Assembly: GCA_017618355.1 (NCBI GenBank)
Contig: JAFZUL010000063.1
Span: 1 to 64,000, forward strand
DNA from: Muribaculaceae bacterium
GTDB taxonomy: Bacteria; Bacteroidota; Bacteroidia; Bacteroidales; Muribaculaceae
Length of the DNA stretch: 64,000 nt
Direction of reading: 5' to 3'
The notes beneath the pieces are model-generated. The model had not been told where the DNA came from and did not search any database. It was given only the letters and a program-made list of their open reading frames with translations. Within the stretch, counting starts at the first letter, position 1. The number at the start of each line of letters is the position of its first letter. Shown here piece after piece: positions 34,798 through 44,278 of this stretch. A program made the translations under genes and the position numbers.

Positions 34798-36444
34798 ATG
34801 AAAAAAATCGCAATTACATTAGTTTTATTTGTAGGAGTTGTCGCTCTCATGGGAGCGCAGTTTGGACGTGGCGGCTCGATGCAGAAGCTGCTCAACGCCC
34901 AGTATGCCATCAACAACTTCTACGTGGATACCGTGAACGAGGATAAACTAATTGAGGAAGCCATCAAGGGCATGCTCGAGAGCCTTGACCCGCATTCCAG
35001 CTATACCGATGCCAAAGAGACAAAAGAGCTTGAGGAACCACTTCAGGGAGAGTTCAGTGGTATTGGCATCCAGTTTAATATGAAGCAAGACACTCTCTAT
35101 GTTATACAGACCACCGTCGGAGGCCCATCTGAGAAAGTGGGCATCATGGCAGGTGACCGCATCATCACCGTAAATGATACTTGTATCGCTGGTGTGAAGA
35201 TGAAGAACAGCGACATCATGAAGCGTCTGCGTGGCAAGAAGGGCACTAAGGTCACCGTGCAAGTGAAGCGTGGCAACAACCCTGAGCTCATCACCTTCCG
35301 CATCACCCGCGACAAAATTCCTCTGTATAGCGTTGATGCAACCTATATGATTGACGACAAGACCGGATATGTTCAGATTTCACGTTTTGGCGCCAAGACT
35401 CACGAGGAAATGGTCGAGGCCATCCAAAAACTTGAGAAGCAGGGCATGAAGCAGCTCATCATCGACTTGGGCGACAATGGCGGTGGATACCTCAATGCCG
35501 CTATCGACATGTGCAACGAGTTTTTGCAGCGTCGCCAACTCATAGTATATACACAGGGCAACAACTCGCCGCGTCAGGAAGGCAACGCCGATGGCTCCGG
35601 ACATTACAAAGACCTGAAAATCGTGGTGCTTGTTGACCAGTTCTCGGCATCGGCAAGCGAGATTTTTGCTGGCGCCATGCAAGACTGGGATCGCGCTGTG
35701 ATTGTAGGGCGTCGCACCTACGGCAAAGGTCTTGTTCAACGTCCGTTCCGCTTCGACGACGGCTCGATGATGCGCCTCACCGTGGCACGTTACTACACCC
35801 CCTCGGGCCGCTGCATCCAGAAACCCTACACCAAGGGCGACAAGAAGCAGTATGAAGAGGACCTACTTGACCGCTCTAAAGAGGGAGAATACTACCACCT
35901 CGACAGCATCCAGTTCAACGACTCGTTGAAATACAAGACTTTGAAGAACGGCCGCACGATATATGGTGGCGGTGGCATTATGCCCGATGTGTTTGTGCCG
36001 CTCGACACCACTGAGAACAGCAAGTATTACCGCGACATGATGGCTAAGGGCATCATGAATCAGTTTGCCGTTGACTACGTTGATAAGCACCGTGCCGAGA
36101 TTAAGGGCAAATTCAAAGATATATATGACTTTGACAAGCGTTTCAATCTTACCGATGCCGACTTGAAGAAATTTATTGCGATGGGCGAGAAAGATAGCGT
36201 GAAGTTCAACGAGAAGGACTACGCCACCAGCGAGAATCTCTTCAAGATGGTGCTTAAGGGCCTTATTGCGCGTGATGTGTATGCCGATCCAGGAGCTTAC
36301 ACCATCATCATTAACCATCGCAACAAGGATGTTCAGGAAGCGTTGCGCGTGATAAACGATGATAAACTTTTCAACTCCCTGCTCACCCGCGGTAACCCCG
36401 AGTACGATCGCTTGGCAAAAGAACATAAGAAAAAGAAACAATAA
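34798..36444 (+). CDS. S41 family C-terminal processing peptidase
   Basis: A 548-aa periplasmic protease with an N-terminal signal or anchor (residues 1-20). The helical domain with LLNAQYAINNFYVD is followed by a PDZ domain (GIGIQFNMKQDTLYVIQT to about 190). The catalytic core has DLGDNGGGYL, the SASASE serine region (283-288) and the TYGKGLVQ lysine. After it comes a ~200-aa C-terminal extension found in Bacteroidetes members. CtpA/Prc-type enzymes trim or degrade envelope proteins from their C-termini. It is followed closely by the ABC exporter and may share transcription with parE-coaD. Confidence 0.9.
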   Translation: MKKIAITLVLFVGVVALMGAQFGRGGSMQKLLNAQYAINNFYVDTVNEDKLIEEAIKGMLESLDPHSSYTDAKETKELEEPLQGEFSGIGIQFNMKQDTLYVIQTTVGGPSEKVGIMAGDRIITVNDTCIAGVKMKNSDIMKRLRGKKGTKVTVQVKRGNNPELITFRITRDKIPLYSVDATYMIDDKTGYVQISRFGAKTHEEMVEAIQKLEKQGMKQLIIDLGDNGGGYLNAAIDMCNEFLQRRQLIVYTQGNNSPRQEGNADGSGHYKDLKIVVLVDQFSASASEIFAGAMQDWDRAVIVGRRTYGKGLVQRPFRFDDGSMMRLTVARYYTPSGRCIQKPYTKGDKKQYEEDLLDRSKEGEYYHLDSIQFNDSLKYKTLKNGRTIYGGGGIMPDVFVPLDTTENSKYYRDMMAKGIMNQFAVDYVDKHRAEIKGKFKDIYDFDKRFNLTDADLKKFIAMGEKDSVKFNEKDYATSENLFKMVLKGLIARDVYADPGAYTIIINHRNKDVQEALRVINDDKLFNSLLTRGNPEYDRLAKEHKKKKQ

Positions 36445-36505
36445 GCGCTTGCGAGCGACGAATAATATAACTTAATAACTGAAAACTGATAACTGAAAAA
36501 CTATT

Positions 36506-38440
36506 ATGGCTGGAATGGGACCTGGTATGGGACCAGGAATGAGGGGCGGTGGCGGACGCCGCAACCAGGGGCCAGTGAAAATGCCTCCTGGAGGGTGGAA
36601 GACCGTAGCGCGAATGTTTAAGATGCTGCTCAGCTCTTACAAGTGGTCGCTGCTGCTGGTGGCAGTGTGTATTCTTGTCACAACAGCAACTACGCTGACC
36701 TCCACGCTCTTCACCCGCACCCTGATTGACGACTACATCGCTCCCCTGAGTGTGTCGGCCAATCCCGACTTCGGCCCTCTGGCTGTGACGCTCTTCAAAC
36801 TTGCCGCCGTGCTGCTGGTGGGCGTAGGCTGCTCCTACCTCAACAGCCGCCTGATGATTAATGTGAGTCAGGGCATGCTGCTCAAGTTGCGTGAAGGGTT
36901 GTTTGAGCACATGGAGTCGCTGCCAGTCAAGTTCTTCGACCAGAACTCACACGGCGACGTGATGAGCGTATATACCAATGACGTCGATTCCTTGCGCCAG
37001 ATGGTGGGAAATAGCTTGCCCAATGTTTTCAGTTCGCTAATCGCCATTGTTGCCACGCTTACCAGCATGATAGTCCTCTGCTGGCAACTAACTCTGCTCA
37101 CAATTGTCCTCACTGGAGTTATGGTGTTCACCACCAAGTGGCTTGGCGGTCTTTCGGCGACCTATTTCCGCCGTCAGCAGAACGCCATGGGCACGATGAA
37201 CGGCTTTGTCGAGGAGATGCTTACTGGCCAGAAGGTGGTTAAGACCTTCTGCCACGAGGATGAGGCTATTGAGGAGTTTGAGCAGCTTAACGAGGACTTG
37301 CGCGACAGTTCATGCAATGCCAATAAAGTCGCCAACATAGTCATGCCCATCAACGGCAACATCTCCACCCTAATCTATGTGGCGTGTGCCGCTTTAGGCG
37401 CAATGGTGGCACTTAGTGGTGGTGGACTTACCGTGGGAACACTGGTGTCATTCCTCACGCTTATTAAGAACTTCACCCAGCCAGTATCGCAAATCAGTAA
37501 TCAGGTCAACAGCGTGGTTGCATCGCTTGCAGGAGCCGAGCGTGTGTTTAACATCATGGATCAGAAGAGCGAGAATGATGATTCGGCAACTGTTAAGCTC
37601 GTCAACGTTGAGGAGAATGCCGACGGCACGCTCAACGAGACGCCGCAAGTAACCCACCAGTGGGCATGGAAAAAACCTGTGGATGACGGATTTGAGCTGG
37701 TGAAGCAGCAAGGAGAGGTTGACTTCTCGCAAGTTGATTTCAGCTATGTGCCCGAGAAGCAGGTGCTTTTCGACATTGACCTCGACACCGAAGCCGGCCA
37801 GAAGGTGGCGCTCGTGGGCGGCACTGGAGCAGGAAAGACTACAATCACCAACCTTATCAACCGCTTCTACGAGATTCAGGACGGAACAATTCTGTATGAT
37901 AATATCCCCATAACCTCAATATGTAAGTCCGACCTCAGGCGTAGCCTTGGCATGGTGCTGCAAGAGACGCATCTGTTCACAGGCACGGTGATGGACAACA
38001 TACGTTATGGGCGCCTCGACGCTACCGATGAGGAGTGTATTGAAGCAGCCAAGCTGGTTCATGCTCACGACTTTATCTCTCGTTTGGAGCAGGGCTATAA
38101 CACCATGCTCAGCGCCGACGGTGGCAACCTCTCTCAGGGTGAGCGACAGCTGATTGCCATTGCGCGCGCGGCAGTTGCCAGCCCTCCAGCCCTTATCCTC
38201 GACGAGGCGACCAGCAACATCGACACCCGCACCGAGCGCCTTATCCAGAAAGGTATGGACTCACTGATGAACGGTCGCTCCACCTTCGTCATCGCTCATC
38301 GTCTAAGCACGGTGCGAAATGCCGACATCATCGTCGTCATGGAAAGAGGACGCATCATCGAGCAAGGCACCCACGACGAGCTCATCGCCCAGCAAGGACG
38401 ATACTACCAGCTTTATACTGGCCACGGGATAACCGACTAG
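36506..38440 (+). CDS. ABC exporter, fused permease and ATPase
   Basis: A 644-aa half-transporter. The N-terminus is a Gly/Met-rich MAGMGPGMGPGMRGGGG segment. Six transmembrane helices lie roughly at 50-370, and the ATPase domain has Walker A GGTGAGKTT (438-446), signature LSQGERQ and LILDEATSNID. The signature has Gln where Gly is commonest (LSGGQ), as seen in several exporters. Family members move lipids, drugs or peptides out of the cytoplasm; the substrate is unknown. The leader carries AACTGAAAACTGATAACTG-type repeats (36470-36502). Confidence 0.9.
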   Translation: MAGMGPGMGPGMRGGGGRRNQGPVKMPPGGWKTVARMFKMLLSSYKWSLLLVAVCILVTTATTLTSTLFTRTLIDDYIAPLSVSANPDFGPLAVTLFKLAAVLLVGVGCSYLNSRLMINVSQGMLLKLREGLFEHMESLPVKFFDQNSHGDVMSVYTNDVDSLRQMVGNSLPNVFSSLIAIVATLTSMIVLCWQLTLLTIVLTGVMVFTTKWLGGLSATYFRRQQNAMGTMNGFVEEMLTGQKVVKTFCHEDEAIEEFEQLNEDLRDSSCNANKVANIVMPINGNISTLIYVACAALGAMVALSGGGLTVGTLVSFLTLIKNFTQPVSQISNQVNSVVASLAGAERVFNIMDQKSENDDSATVKLVNVEENADGTLNETPQVTHQWAWKKPVDDGFELVKQQGEVDFSQVDFSYVPEKQVLFDIDLDTEAGQKVALVGGTGAGKTTITNLINRFYEIQDGTILYDNIPITSICKSDLRRSLGMVLQETHLFTGTVMDNIRYGRLDATDEECIEAAKLVHAHDFISRLEQGYNTMLSADGGNLSQGERQLIAIARAAVASPPALILDEATSNIDTRTERLIQKGMDSLMNGRSTFVIAHRLSTVRNADIIVVMERGRIIEQGTHDELIAQQGRYYQLYTGHGITD

Positions 38441-38477
38441 AAAAAATATCAATAACAACAATAAATCATAAAAAACA

Positions 38478-39665
38478 ATGTCTAAGAAAATTACTGAGAA
38501 AGTGACTTGGGTGGGAAAAGTTGACTGGGAACTCACTCATTTCCATGGCGACGAGTTATCAACCTTTAAAGGGTCAAGCTATAATTCCTATTTGATTAAG
38601 GATAAGAAAACCATTCTTATCGACACCGTGTGGGGACCTTACGACCGAGAGTTTGTGGCGCGATTGAAAGAGGAGGTTGACCTCAAAACCATCGACGCTA
38701 TCATCATGCAGCACAACGAGAGCGACCACAGCGGTGCTCTCCCCGAGCTGATGCGCGAAATTCCCGATGTGCCCATCTACTGCACTGCCAAGGGCAAGGC
38801 CATTATCCAGGGTCACTACCACCAAGACTGGCACTTCGTGACCGTGAAGACCGGCGACAAGCTCGAGATAGGCGACAGCACGCTCACATTCATCGAGGCA
38901 CCTATGTTGCACTGGCCCGACACGATGTTTACCTACATGGACGGCGAGAATGTCCTCTTCTCCAACGACGGCTTCGGTCAGCACTACGCCACCGAGTCGC
39001 TTTACGACGACCGTGTTGATATGGCCGAGATGCTCTATGAGGCAAAGAAATACTATGCCAACATCCTCGCTCCGTTCAGCATGATGGTGACACGCAAAGT
39101 GAAGGAAATCCTCGCGATGAATCTGCCTCTCAACATGGTGTGCCCAAGCCACGGCGTGATTTGGCGCAAGAACATAGGCATGATTATCGAGAAATACCAA
39201 GAATGGGCTGCAAACTATCAAGAGAATCTGGTTACCATTGTCTATGACACCATGTGGAACAGCACTCGCATCATGGCACAGGAGATAGCGCGAGGCATTC
39301 AGGAGGCTGACCCAGAGGTTGAGGTGAAGATTTATAACGCTGCCAAGGAGGACAAGAACGATGTTTTAACTGACATCTTCGCTTCGAAGGCTGTCCTTGT
39401 GGGCTCGCCAACAATCAACAACGGTCTGGCTCATGCCGTCACTGGTCTGCTTGAGATGGCTAAGGGCATGAAGCTCAAGAACAAGAAGGCTGCGGCCTTC
39501 GGTAGCTTCGGCTGGAGTGGCGAGGGAGTGAAACTGCTCTCGGGTCTGCTCGCAGGCTGTGGTTTCGAGCTCATCAACGACGGCATACGCATCCAGTGGG
39601 TGCCCGACCAGGCCGCCATCGAGCAATGCCGAGAATACGGCCGCGAGCTCGCCAAGGCGCTGTAA
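38478..39665 (+). CDS. FprA family A-type flavoprotein (flavodiiron protein)
   Basis: A 395-aa cytoplasmic enzyme. Its metallo-beta-lactamase domain supplies the di-iron ligands (QHNESDHSG, His79, Glu81, Asp83, His84; HWPDTMFTY; CPSHGVIW). A C-terminal flavodoxin domain binds FMN (TIVYDTMWNSTRIMA, SPTINNGLAH). Such proteins reduce oxygen to water or nitric oxide to nitrous oxide and protect anaerobes. Which of the two cannot be decided here. It has no rubredoxin extension, so the electron donor is separate. Confidence 0.93.
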   Translation: MSKKITEKVTWVGKVDWELTHFHGDELSTFKGSSYNSYLIKDKKTILIDTVWGPYDREFVARLKEEVDLKTIDAIIMQHNESDHSGALPELMREIPDVPIYCTAKGKAIIQGHYHQDWHFVTVKTGDKLEIGDSTLTFIEAPMLHWPDTMFTYMDGENVLFSNDGFGQHYATESLYDDRVDMAEMLYEAKKYYANILAPFSMMVTRKVKEILAMNLPLNMVCPSHGVIWRKNIGMIIEKYQEWAANYQENLVTIVYDTMWNSTRIMAQEIARGIQEADPEVEVKIYNAAKEDKNDVLTDIFASKAVLVGSPTINNGLAHAVTGLLEMAKGMKLKNKKAAAFGSFGWSGEGVKLLSGLLAGCGFELINDGIRIQWVPDQAAIEQCREYGRELAKAL

Positions 39666-39705
39666 AAGCCTTTTTTCGATTTTTACAACCAAAAAACTAG
39701 ATACT

Positions 39706-41298
39706 ATGGATCTATTACTCCCCAACAAGATAACTGGTAAAAAGGGCGAAATCTTGCGTGATGTGCGCCAAGTGACCATTATCGGAGCCAACGGTGCGGG
39801 CAAGACGCGGTTCTGCAACAAACTCGTGGAGCAGTGCGGCGACCAGGCGTTCCGCATGTCGGCGTTGAAGGCGATTTTCGCTACCGCCGATAAGGTGCCG
39901 CAGCTCAAAGGCTCTATCGCTGAACGTTTCGACAAGCTCAACAAGAACATGCAGCAGGTGTTCAACACCGCCACCACCGAGTTCGACAAGCTTACCTATG
40001 TGATGATGGTCGATGAGTTCCGCGAGTTGATGAACTTCAAGGCTCACAGTCTCATGCATGAGGAAATCGCGTTCCCGAAGACCAAACTCGACAAGGTTGT
40101 GAAAATGTGGCAGGAGGTGTTCCCTAAGAACAAGATTCTACGCGAGAACGGCAAACTTCTCTTCACCACCGAAGGCCAGACCGATAAATACTCATCTCTA
40201 CGACTCAGCGACGGTGAGAAGGCTGTCCTCTACTATTTGGGCGCGGTGTTGTATGCCATGGAAGACGCGGTGATTTTTGTCGATGACCCCGAGTCGTTTA
40301 TCCATCCATCAATCATGCAGACCCTCTGGAACGTGATTGAGGAGATGCGCCCCGACTGCACTTTTGTTTATAGTACTCACGATATTGATTTCGCTAGTTC
40401 ACGCGTTGAGAACAAATGTGTGTGGGTCAAGGATTTCAACCCCGAGTCGGAGACATGGGACTATGAGGTGCTTAGCTCTAGCACCAACTTGAGCGACAGC
40501 CTCTACATCGACCTGCTGGGCACACGCAAACCAGTGCTCTTTGTCGAGGGCGACGACGAGCACAGCATCGACTCTAGGCTCTACTCGCTGGTGTTCCCTG
40601 AATATACCGTCAAGCCGCTAGGCAGTTGCAATAAGGTTATTGAGAGCGTGCGCTCATTCAACGGCCTGGAGGCTTTGCATCACCTCGACAGCTGGGGCAT
40701 TGTTGACCGCGACCGGCGCGACGAGAAAGAGGTGGAATACCTTCGCAAGAAAAAGATTCTCGTGCCTAACGTGGCCGAGATTGAGAATATTCTAATGCTC
40801 GAGGGAGTGGTGCGCGCCGTGGCTAAATATCGTCACAAGAACGAAAACGACGTGTTTGCCAGCGTGAGCCGTTCTGTCATCAAGAATTTCGACAACGAGA
40901 TTAAGCAGCAGGCGCTTATGCACACCCGCCACCGTGTGAAACACGACATAGAGATTCGGGTTGACATGAAGTTCCGCAATATCAGCGCACTCGAGGACCA
41001 CATGATTGACCTCGTCAACGAGATAAATCCGCGAGGCATCTACGAGATGCTCTGCCGGGAATTCCATGTGTATGTCCAGAAGAAGGACTACGATAAGGTG
41101 CTCATGGTTTATAACCAAAAACTCATGCTCACCCAAAGCGGAGTGGCAGGGTTGTGCGGACTCAAGAGCCGCGAGGAGTATATCAAGATAGTGCTCAAAA
41201 TCCTCAAGGGCAATGGTCGTGAGGCAACAGCTATCAGGAAAGCCATCAAGCAGTGCTTCGGGCTTGATGAAATCAATGCAGCTCAATGCGAGAGTTAA
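39706..41298 (+). CDS. Fused ABC-type ATPase and DUF4435/TOPRIM protein
   Basis: A 530-aa cytoplasmic protein. The N-terminal ATPase shows Walker A GANGAGKT (27-34), a long helical insertion, the signature-like LRLSDGEKAVLYYLG, and a Walker B AVIFVDDPES (about 188-197) followed by YSTHDIDF. The C-terminal part is TOPRIM-like: FVEGDDE with Glu281, and GIVDRDRRD with Asp334 and Asp336. The order ATPase then TOPRIM is that of OLD nucleases and of merged AriA-AriB (PARIS) anti-phage proteins; DUF4435 is the AriB family. Whether it is a defence protein or a conserved housekeeping nuclease is not settled by context, which is entirely housekeeping. The frame is open upstream but the ATG at 39706 starts the conserved MDLLLPNKITG. 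Confidence 0.75.
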   Translation: MDLLLPNKITGKKGEILRDVRQVTIIGANGAGKTRFCNKLVEQCGDQAFRMSALKAIFATADKVPQLKGSIAERFDKLNKNMQQVFNTATTEFDKLTYVMMVDEFRELMNFKAHSLMHEEIAFPKTKLDKVVKMWQEVFPKNKILRENGKLLFTTEGQTDKYSSLRLSDGEKAVLYYLGAVLYAMEDAVIFVDDPESFIHPSIMQTLWNVIEEMRPDCTFVYSTHDIDFASSRVENKCVWVKDFNPESETWDYEVLSSSTNLSDSLYIDLLGTRKPVLFVEGDDEHSIDSRLYSLVFPEYTVKPLGSCNKVIESVRSFNGLEALHHLDSWGIVDRDRRDEKEVEYLRKKKILVPNVAEIENILMLEGVVRAVAKYRHKNENDVFASVSRSVIKNFDNEIKQQALMHTRHRVKHDIEIRVDMKFRNISALEDHMIDLVNEINPRGIYEMLCREFHVYVQKKDYDKVLMVYNQKLMLTQSGVAGLCGLKSREEYIKIVLKILKGNGREATAIRKAIKQCFGLDEINAAQCES

Positions 41299-41329
41299 GA
41301 TGCGTGTTTAACCGATCTCGGGTTAAAAC

Positions 41330-41364
41330 AAAAAAAGCGGCTGGCAATCATTGTTGTCAGCCGC
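41330..41364 (-). terminator. Terminator of the C40 peptidase gene
   Basis: A hairpin of 11-12 bp (41337-41347 with 41354-41364; GCGGCTG/CAGCCGC core). On the minus strand it is followed by TTTTTTTGTTTT. It also sits at the end of the ATPase/TOPRIM gene on the plus strand. Confidence 0.85.
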
Positions 41365-41403
41365 ATCCTTCATTTTACTCGTTTATTGTCTTGTATCTTG
41401 ATT

Positions 41404-41988
41404 TTATCTTGATTTCTTCAACTCGTTGAGGAGTGAGAGTTCTGGTTCTGCAGGTTGTATTACTCGGCATGCTCCACGGTAACGCACACGGTAGTAACTG
41501 TTGGTAGAGTGGTTCACGGTTATGCCGTTGTGAGTTGACGCGTGAATGAAGTAGAAGTCGTGGCCGTTGGCATCAACCTCGGTGATGATTCCCACGTGTC
41601 CTATGCCAGCACGGTTGCTGCGTCCGCCAAAGAACACCAGGTCACCGGGCTTGAGATTGCCGCGCTCCACTCTCTTGCCGTTGTGCACTTGCAGACTGGC
41701 ACGACGGGCGAGTTTGTAGCCAAACTCCTTAAATACATAACTGGTGAAACCCGAGCAGTCAAAGCGGTGAGGACCATTTGCGCCCAAGCGGTAAGGAACG
41801 CCTTTAAATCTGTAAGCAAAACTGAGAAGGTTCTCAATTTGTGTGGTGTGTTTTTTGGTGATTTTAGATGACTCCTTAAGGCCCTTAGTCTGGTTGGGCT
41901 CTGGTTCGGGGTCGGCAGCGTTTGCTGATAAATTAATGAATAATACTGATACTAATGTGAAAATAAAAAACTTTGAAAATAACTTCAT
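41404..41988 (-). CDS. NlpC/P60 family (C40) peptidase, secreted
   Basis: A 194-aa exported cysteine peptidase with a signal peptide (residues 1-24). After a short linker the NlpC/P60 domain shows HRFDCSGFTS with the nucleophile Cys78, then GDLVFFGG and GIGHVGIITE with His131, and a third polar residue in FIHAST. Such enzymes cut peptide cross-links or stems of peptidoglycan. The domain is complete but has no separate wall-binding module. It has its own promoter and terminator. Confidence 0.88.
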   Translation of the reverse strand: MKLFSKFFIFTLVSVLFINLSANAADPEPEPNQTKGLKESSKITKKHTTQIENLLSFAYRFKGVPYRLGANGPHRFDCSGFTSYVFKEFGYKLARRASLQVHNGKRVERGNLKPGDLVFFGGRSNRAGIGHVGIITEVDANGHDFYFIHASTHNGITVNHSTNSYYRVRYRGACRVIQPAEPELSLLNELKKSR

Positions 41989-42070
41989 TACTCTAATTAT
42001 TTGTTATACATTGACTTTGAGATGTGTATCAATACAGGCTCATAAGTCTTGAATTCTCGATTTGATGGTA

Positions 42071-42102
42071 CAAAATTACAAATGGCTGCCCACATGGGCA
42101 AC
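42071..42102 (-). promoter_or_regulatory. Promoter of the C40 peptidase gene
   Basis: On the minus strand GTTG (42099-42102), 20 bases, TAATTTTG (42071-42078). The spacer contains a hairpin (42083-42104, TGCCC/GGGCA core with one mismatch), which could act as an operator. Confidence 0.5.
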
Positions 42103-42279
42103 CATTCTTTACGTTCTGTAACATTTACGTTTGTAAACAGATTTTATGTGTTTTACCCCGCATTTACCACCAATGCGGTGCTTACAATCTGTAATCTCTA
42201 CTCAAAAACGAAACTCTAAAATTGAAAGAAAAAACATATTTTAACTTAATATGGGATATATTAAAGGGGTCGTGTCGCT

Positions 42280-42396
42280 CGCGTTGCTTGCTAGTTTAGC
42301 CGCTTCGCTGGTCTTCTAGAACATCTAGATGTTCTAGAATATCTTGATAATCTAGAGCCACTTAACCCTTAACTCTTAAGCCTCTCTACTCTCCAC
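42280..42396. repeat. Perfect 26-bp palindrome and TCTAGA-rich intergenic sequence
   Basis: 42314-42339 is a perfect palindrome of TTCTAGAACATCT and its complement. A further TCTAGA (42350-42355) and CTTAACCC/CTTAACTCTTAAGCC repeats follow, up to the end of the NAD(P)HX gene. The 408-base gap 41989-42396 holds no gene apart from this and the promoter. Confidence 0.75.
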
Positions 42397-43929
42397 TTAT
42401 CCCTTAAGCCTAATATCCACAATCGCAGGTCCTATGTTATCAACTATGTCGCTGGCGATGAGGCTTTGTTCGCCTTGCTTGGTTGCTGCTAGATCGCCGG
42501 CGTGTCCGTGGATGAAGACGCCCATCCACACGCTGTTGTCGGCTGAGTAGCCTTGTGAGATAAGTCCCGAGATGATACCTGTGAGAACGTCGCCGCTACC
42601 TGCTGTCGCCATGCCTGGGTTGCCGCTGCTGTTGATATACACCTTGCCGTCGGGACGCACAGTCATAGTGTAGTGGCCCTTGAGAACGACAGTGATATTG
42701 TGGTTTCTTGACACGTTGATGGCACGTTTCAAGCGGGCCTCGTCGGTGATGTTGTGCTCGTTGGAGTTCTGGAACAGGCGGTCAAACTCACCTGAGTGAG
42801 GTGTGATGATAGATCCCTTAGGGATGCTGCGCAATAGCATGGGGCGGGCCGCTATGCAGTTAAGCGCGTCGGCATCGAGCAGACACGGCTTGCGGTAGTT
42901 CTTCAGGAAGTGGTCAACGGCGTCGATTGTCTCGTCGTTGGTGCCCATGCCTGGACCCAGTGCCACCACGCTGAAGCGGCGCTTGATGTTGATAGTGGTT
43001 GTGCACACGTCGCTTTTATCCGACTCAAAAAGTGCCTCGGGGCAGGCGGTCTGCATGATGGTGTTGGCGGTGGCTGGGCCATGCACGGTCACCAGTCCGG
43101 CACCAATGCGCAGCGCTCCGCGTGTTGCGAGTATGGCAGCACCCATCATGCCGTAGCTTCCAGCCACGAGGTAGAGCGTACCGTTGTCATATTTGTTGAT
43201 GAACGGGTCAAGAGGCTGTAGCTTCTCGCGCACATCCACTTTCTCAACAAGGTAGAAGTCGGCTGGAGTAGAGGCGATGGCAGTAGGGCTGAGGTCGATG
43301 TCGAGCACCACACATTCTCCTATGCACTCGGCGTTCTCGCTGAAGAAGAACGACAGTTTCTTAGCGCCAAAAGTCAAGGTGAGGTCAGCGCGGATTATGT
43401 TGCGGCGGTCGATGCCCTCGTTCCACTCGCAGAACAGGCCCGAAGGCATGTCGATGGCAACGATGAAAGCCTCGCTGTTATTGATATACTGCACCAGCGA
43501 GGTGTAGCCGCCACGAAGCGGACTGTGAAGACCTGAGCCGAAGAGACCGTCGATAACCACATCGTTAGGACCCAGTTCGGGTGGGTTGAAGTTGTCGATA
43601 ATCTCGGTGAAGTCGATGTCGGCCATCTCCAGCAGGCGCTCACGGTTAGCGGCGCAGCACTCGCTCAGCTGTGACGAACGTATGTTAAACAAGAACACCT
43701 CGGGGTGGTAGCCCTGCTCATAGAGCATGCGTGCCACTGCCAGAGCGTCACCGCCATTGTTGCCCGGACCTGCAAAGATGATGATGCGCTTGTTGGTGCG
43801 CCACCGCGACATTATCTCGTAGGTAACTGCCGATGCTGCGCGCTCCATCAGCTCGAGCTCGGTAATGCCTTCGTTAGCTATAGTTTCGCTGTCAATTTTC
43901 TTGATTGCTTCTTTGGTAAATATCTTCAT
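42397..43929 (-). CDS. nnr: Bifunctional NAD(P)H-hydrate epimerase / ADP-dependent NAD(P)H-hydrate dehydratase
   Basis: A 510-aa metabolite-repair enzyme. The N-terminal YjeF domain (about 1-215) has IIFAGPGNNGGDALAVAR, VIDGLFGSGL and AIDMPSGL, the epimerase signatures. The C-terminal ribokinase-like domain (about 230-500) has LVAGSYGMMGAAILA, ALGPGMGT, LDADALN, ITPHSGEFDRL and GNPGMATAGSGDVLTG. Together they repair hydrated NADH and NADPH. It is a single gene followed by repeats. Confidence 0.95.
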   Translation of the reverse strand: MKIFTKEAIKKIDSETIANEGITELELMERAASAVTYEIMSRWRTNKRIIIFAGPGNNGGDALAVARMLYEQGYHPEVFLFNIRSSQLSECCAANRERLLEMADIDFTEIIDNFNPPELGPNDVVIDGLFGSGLHSPLRGGYTSLVQYINNSEAFIVAIDMPSGLFCEWNEGIDRRNIIRADLTLTFGAKKLSFFFSENAECIGECVVLDIDLSPTAIASTPADFYLVEKVDVREKLQPLDPFINKYDNGTLYLVAGSYGMMGAAILATRGALRIGAGLVTVHGPATANTIMQTACPEALFESDKSDVCTTTINIKRRFSVVALGPGMGTNDETIDAVDHFLKNYRKPCLLDADALNCIAARPMLLRSIPKGSIITPHSGEFDRLFQNSNEHNITDEARLKRAINVSRNHNITVVLKGHYTMTVRPDGKVYINSSGNPGMATAGSGDVLTGIISGLISQGYSADNSVWMGVFIHGHAGDLAATKQGEQSLIASDIVDNIGPAIVDIRLKG

Positions 43930-44151
43930 ATCAAATTACTCGTTTTGTCGTTATGCAACAGCCATTTTCGCATAAAATATCTCAAAAAAAAGAAAAATGG
44001 CCCACTTTTTCATTTCAAACTACAAAATTACACAAAAATCATTTCATAACAACCATTATTTCCAAGAAAAAAAATTTTTTTTCTGAAAAAATGTGGAAAC
44101 ATTCCTCGCTTGAGTTTTTTTGAGATTAATAATAGTCAAGCTGAACGCCGT

Positions 44152-44177
44152 GCCTACGGCGCAATACTCTAACTAAC
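44152..44177. repeat. GC-rich hairpin repeat, copy 2
   Basis: GAACGCCGTGCCTACGGCG plus CAATAC, one substitution from 20495-20520. The change lies in the loop, so the stem is kept. It is in the 349-base gap 43930-44278, which is otherwise AT-rich and holds only the pepT terminator. Confidence 0.6.
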
Positions 44178-44196
44178 TCCCAGTTCTCTCTACTTT

Positions 44197-44234
44197 CACA
44201 AAACATCCCCAGAGACACACGCCTCTGGGGATGT
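44197..44234 (-). terminator. Terminator of pepT
   Basis: A perfect 12-bp hairpin, ACATCCCCAGAG (44203-44214) with CTCTGGGGATGT (44223-44234). On the minus strand it is followed by TTTG, 44 bases after the stop codon. Confidence 0.85.
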
Positions 44235-44278
44235 GGATGATAGCTTTGTTATAGTTTTTTTATATAACAGAAACCGTG

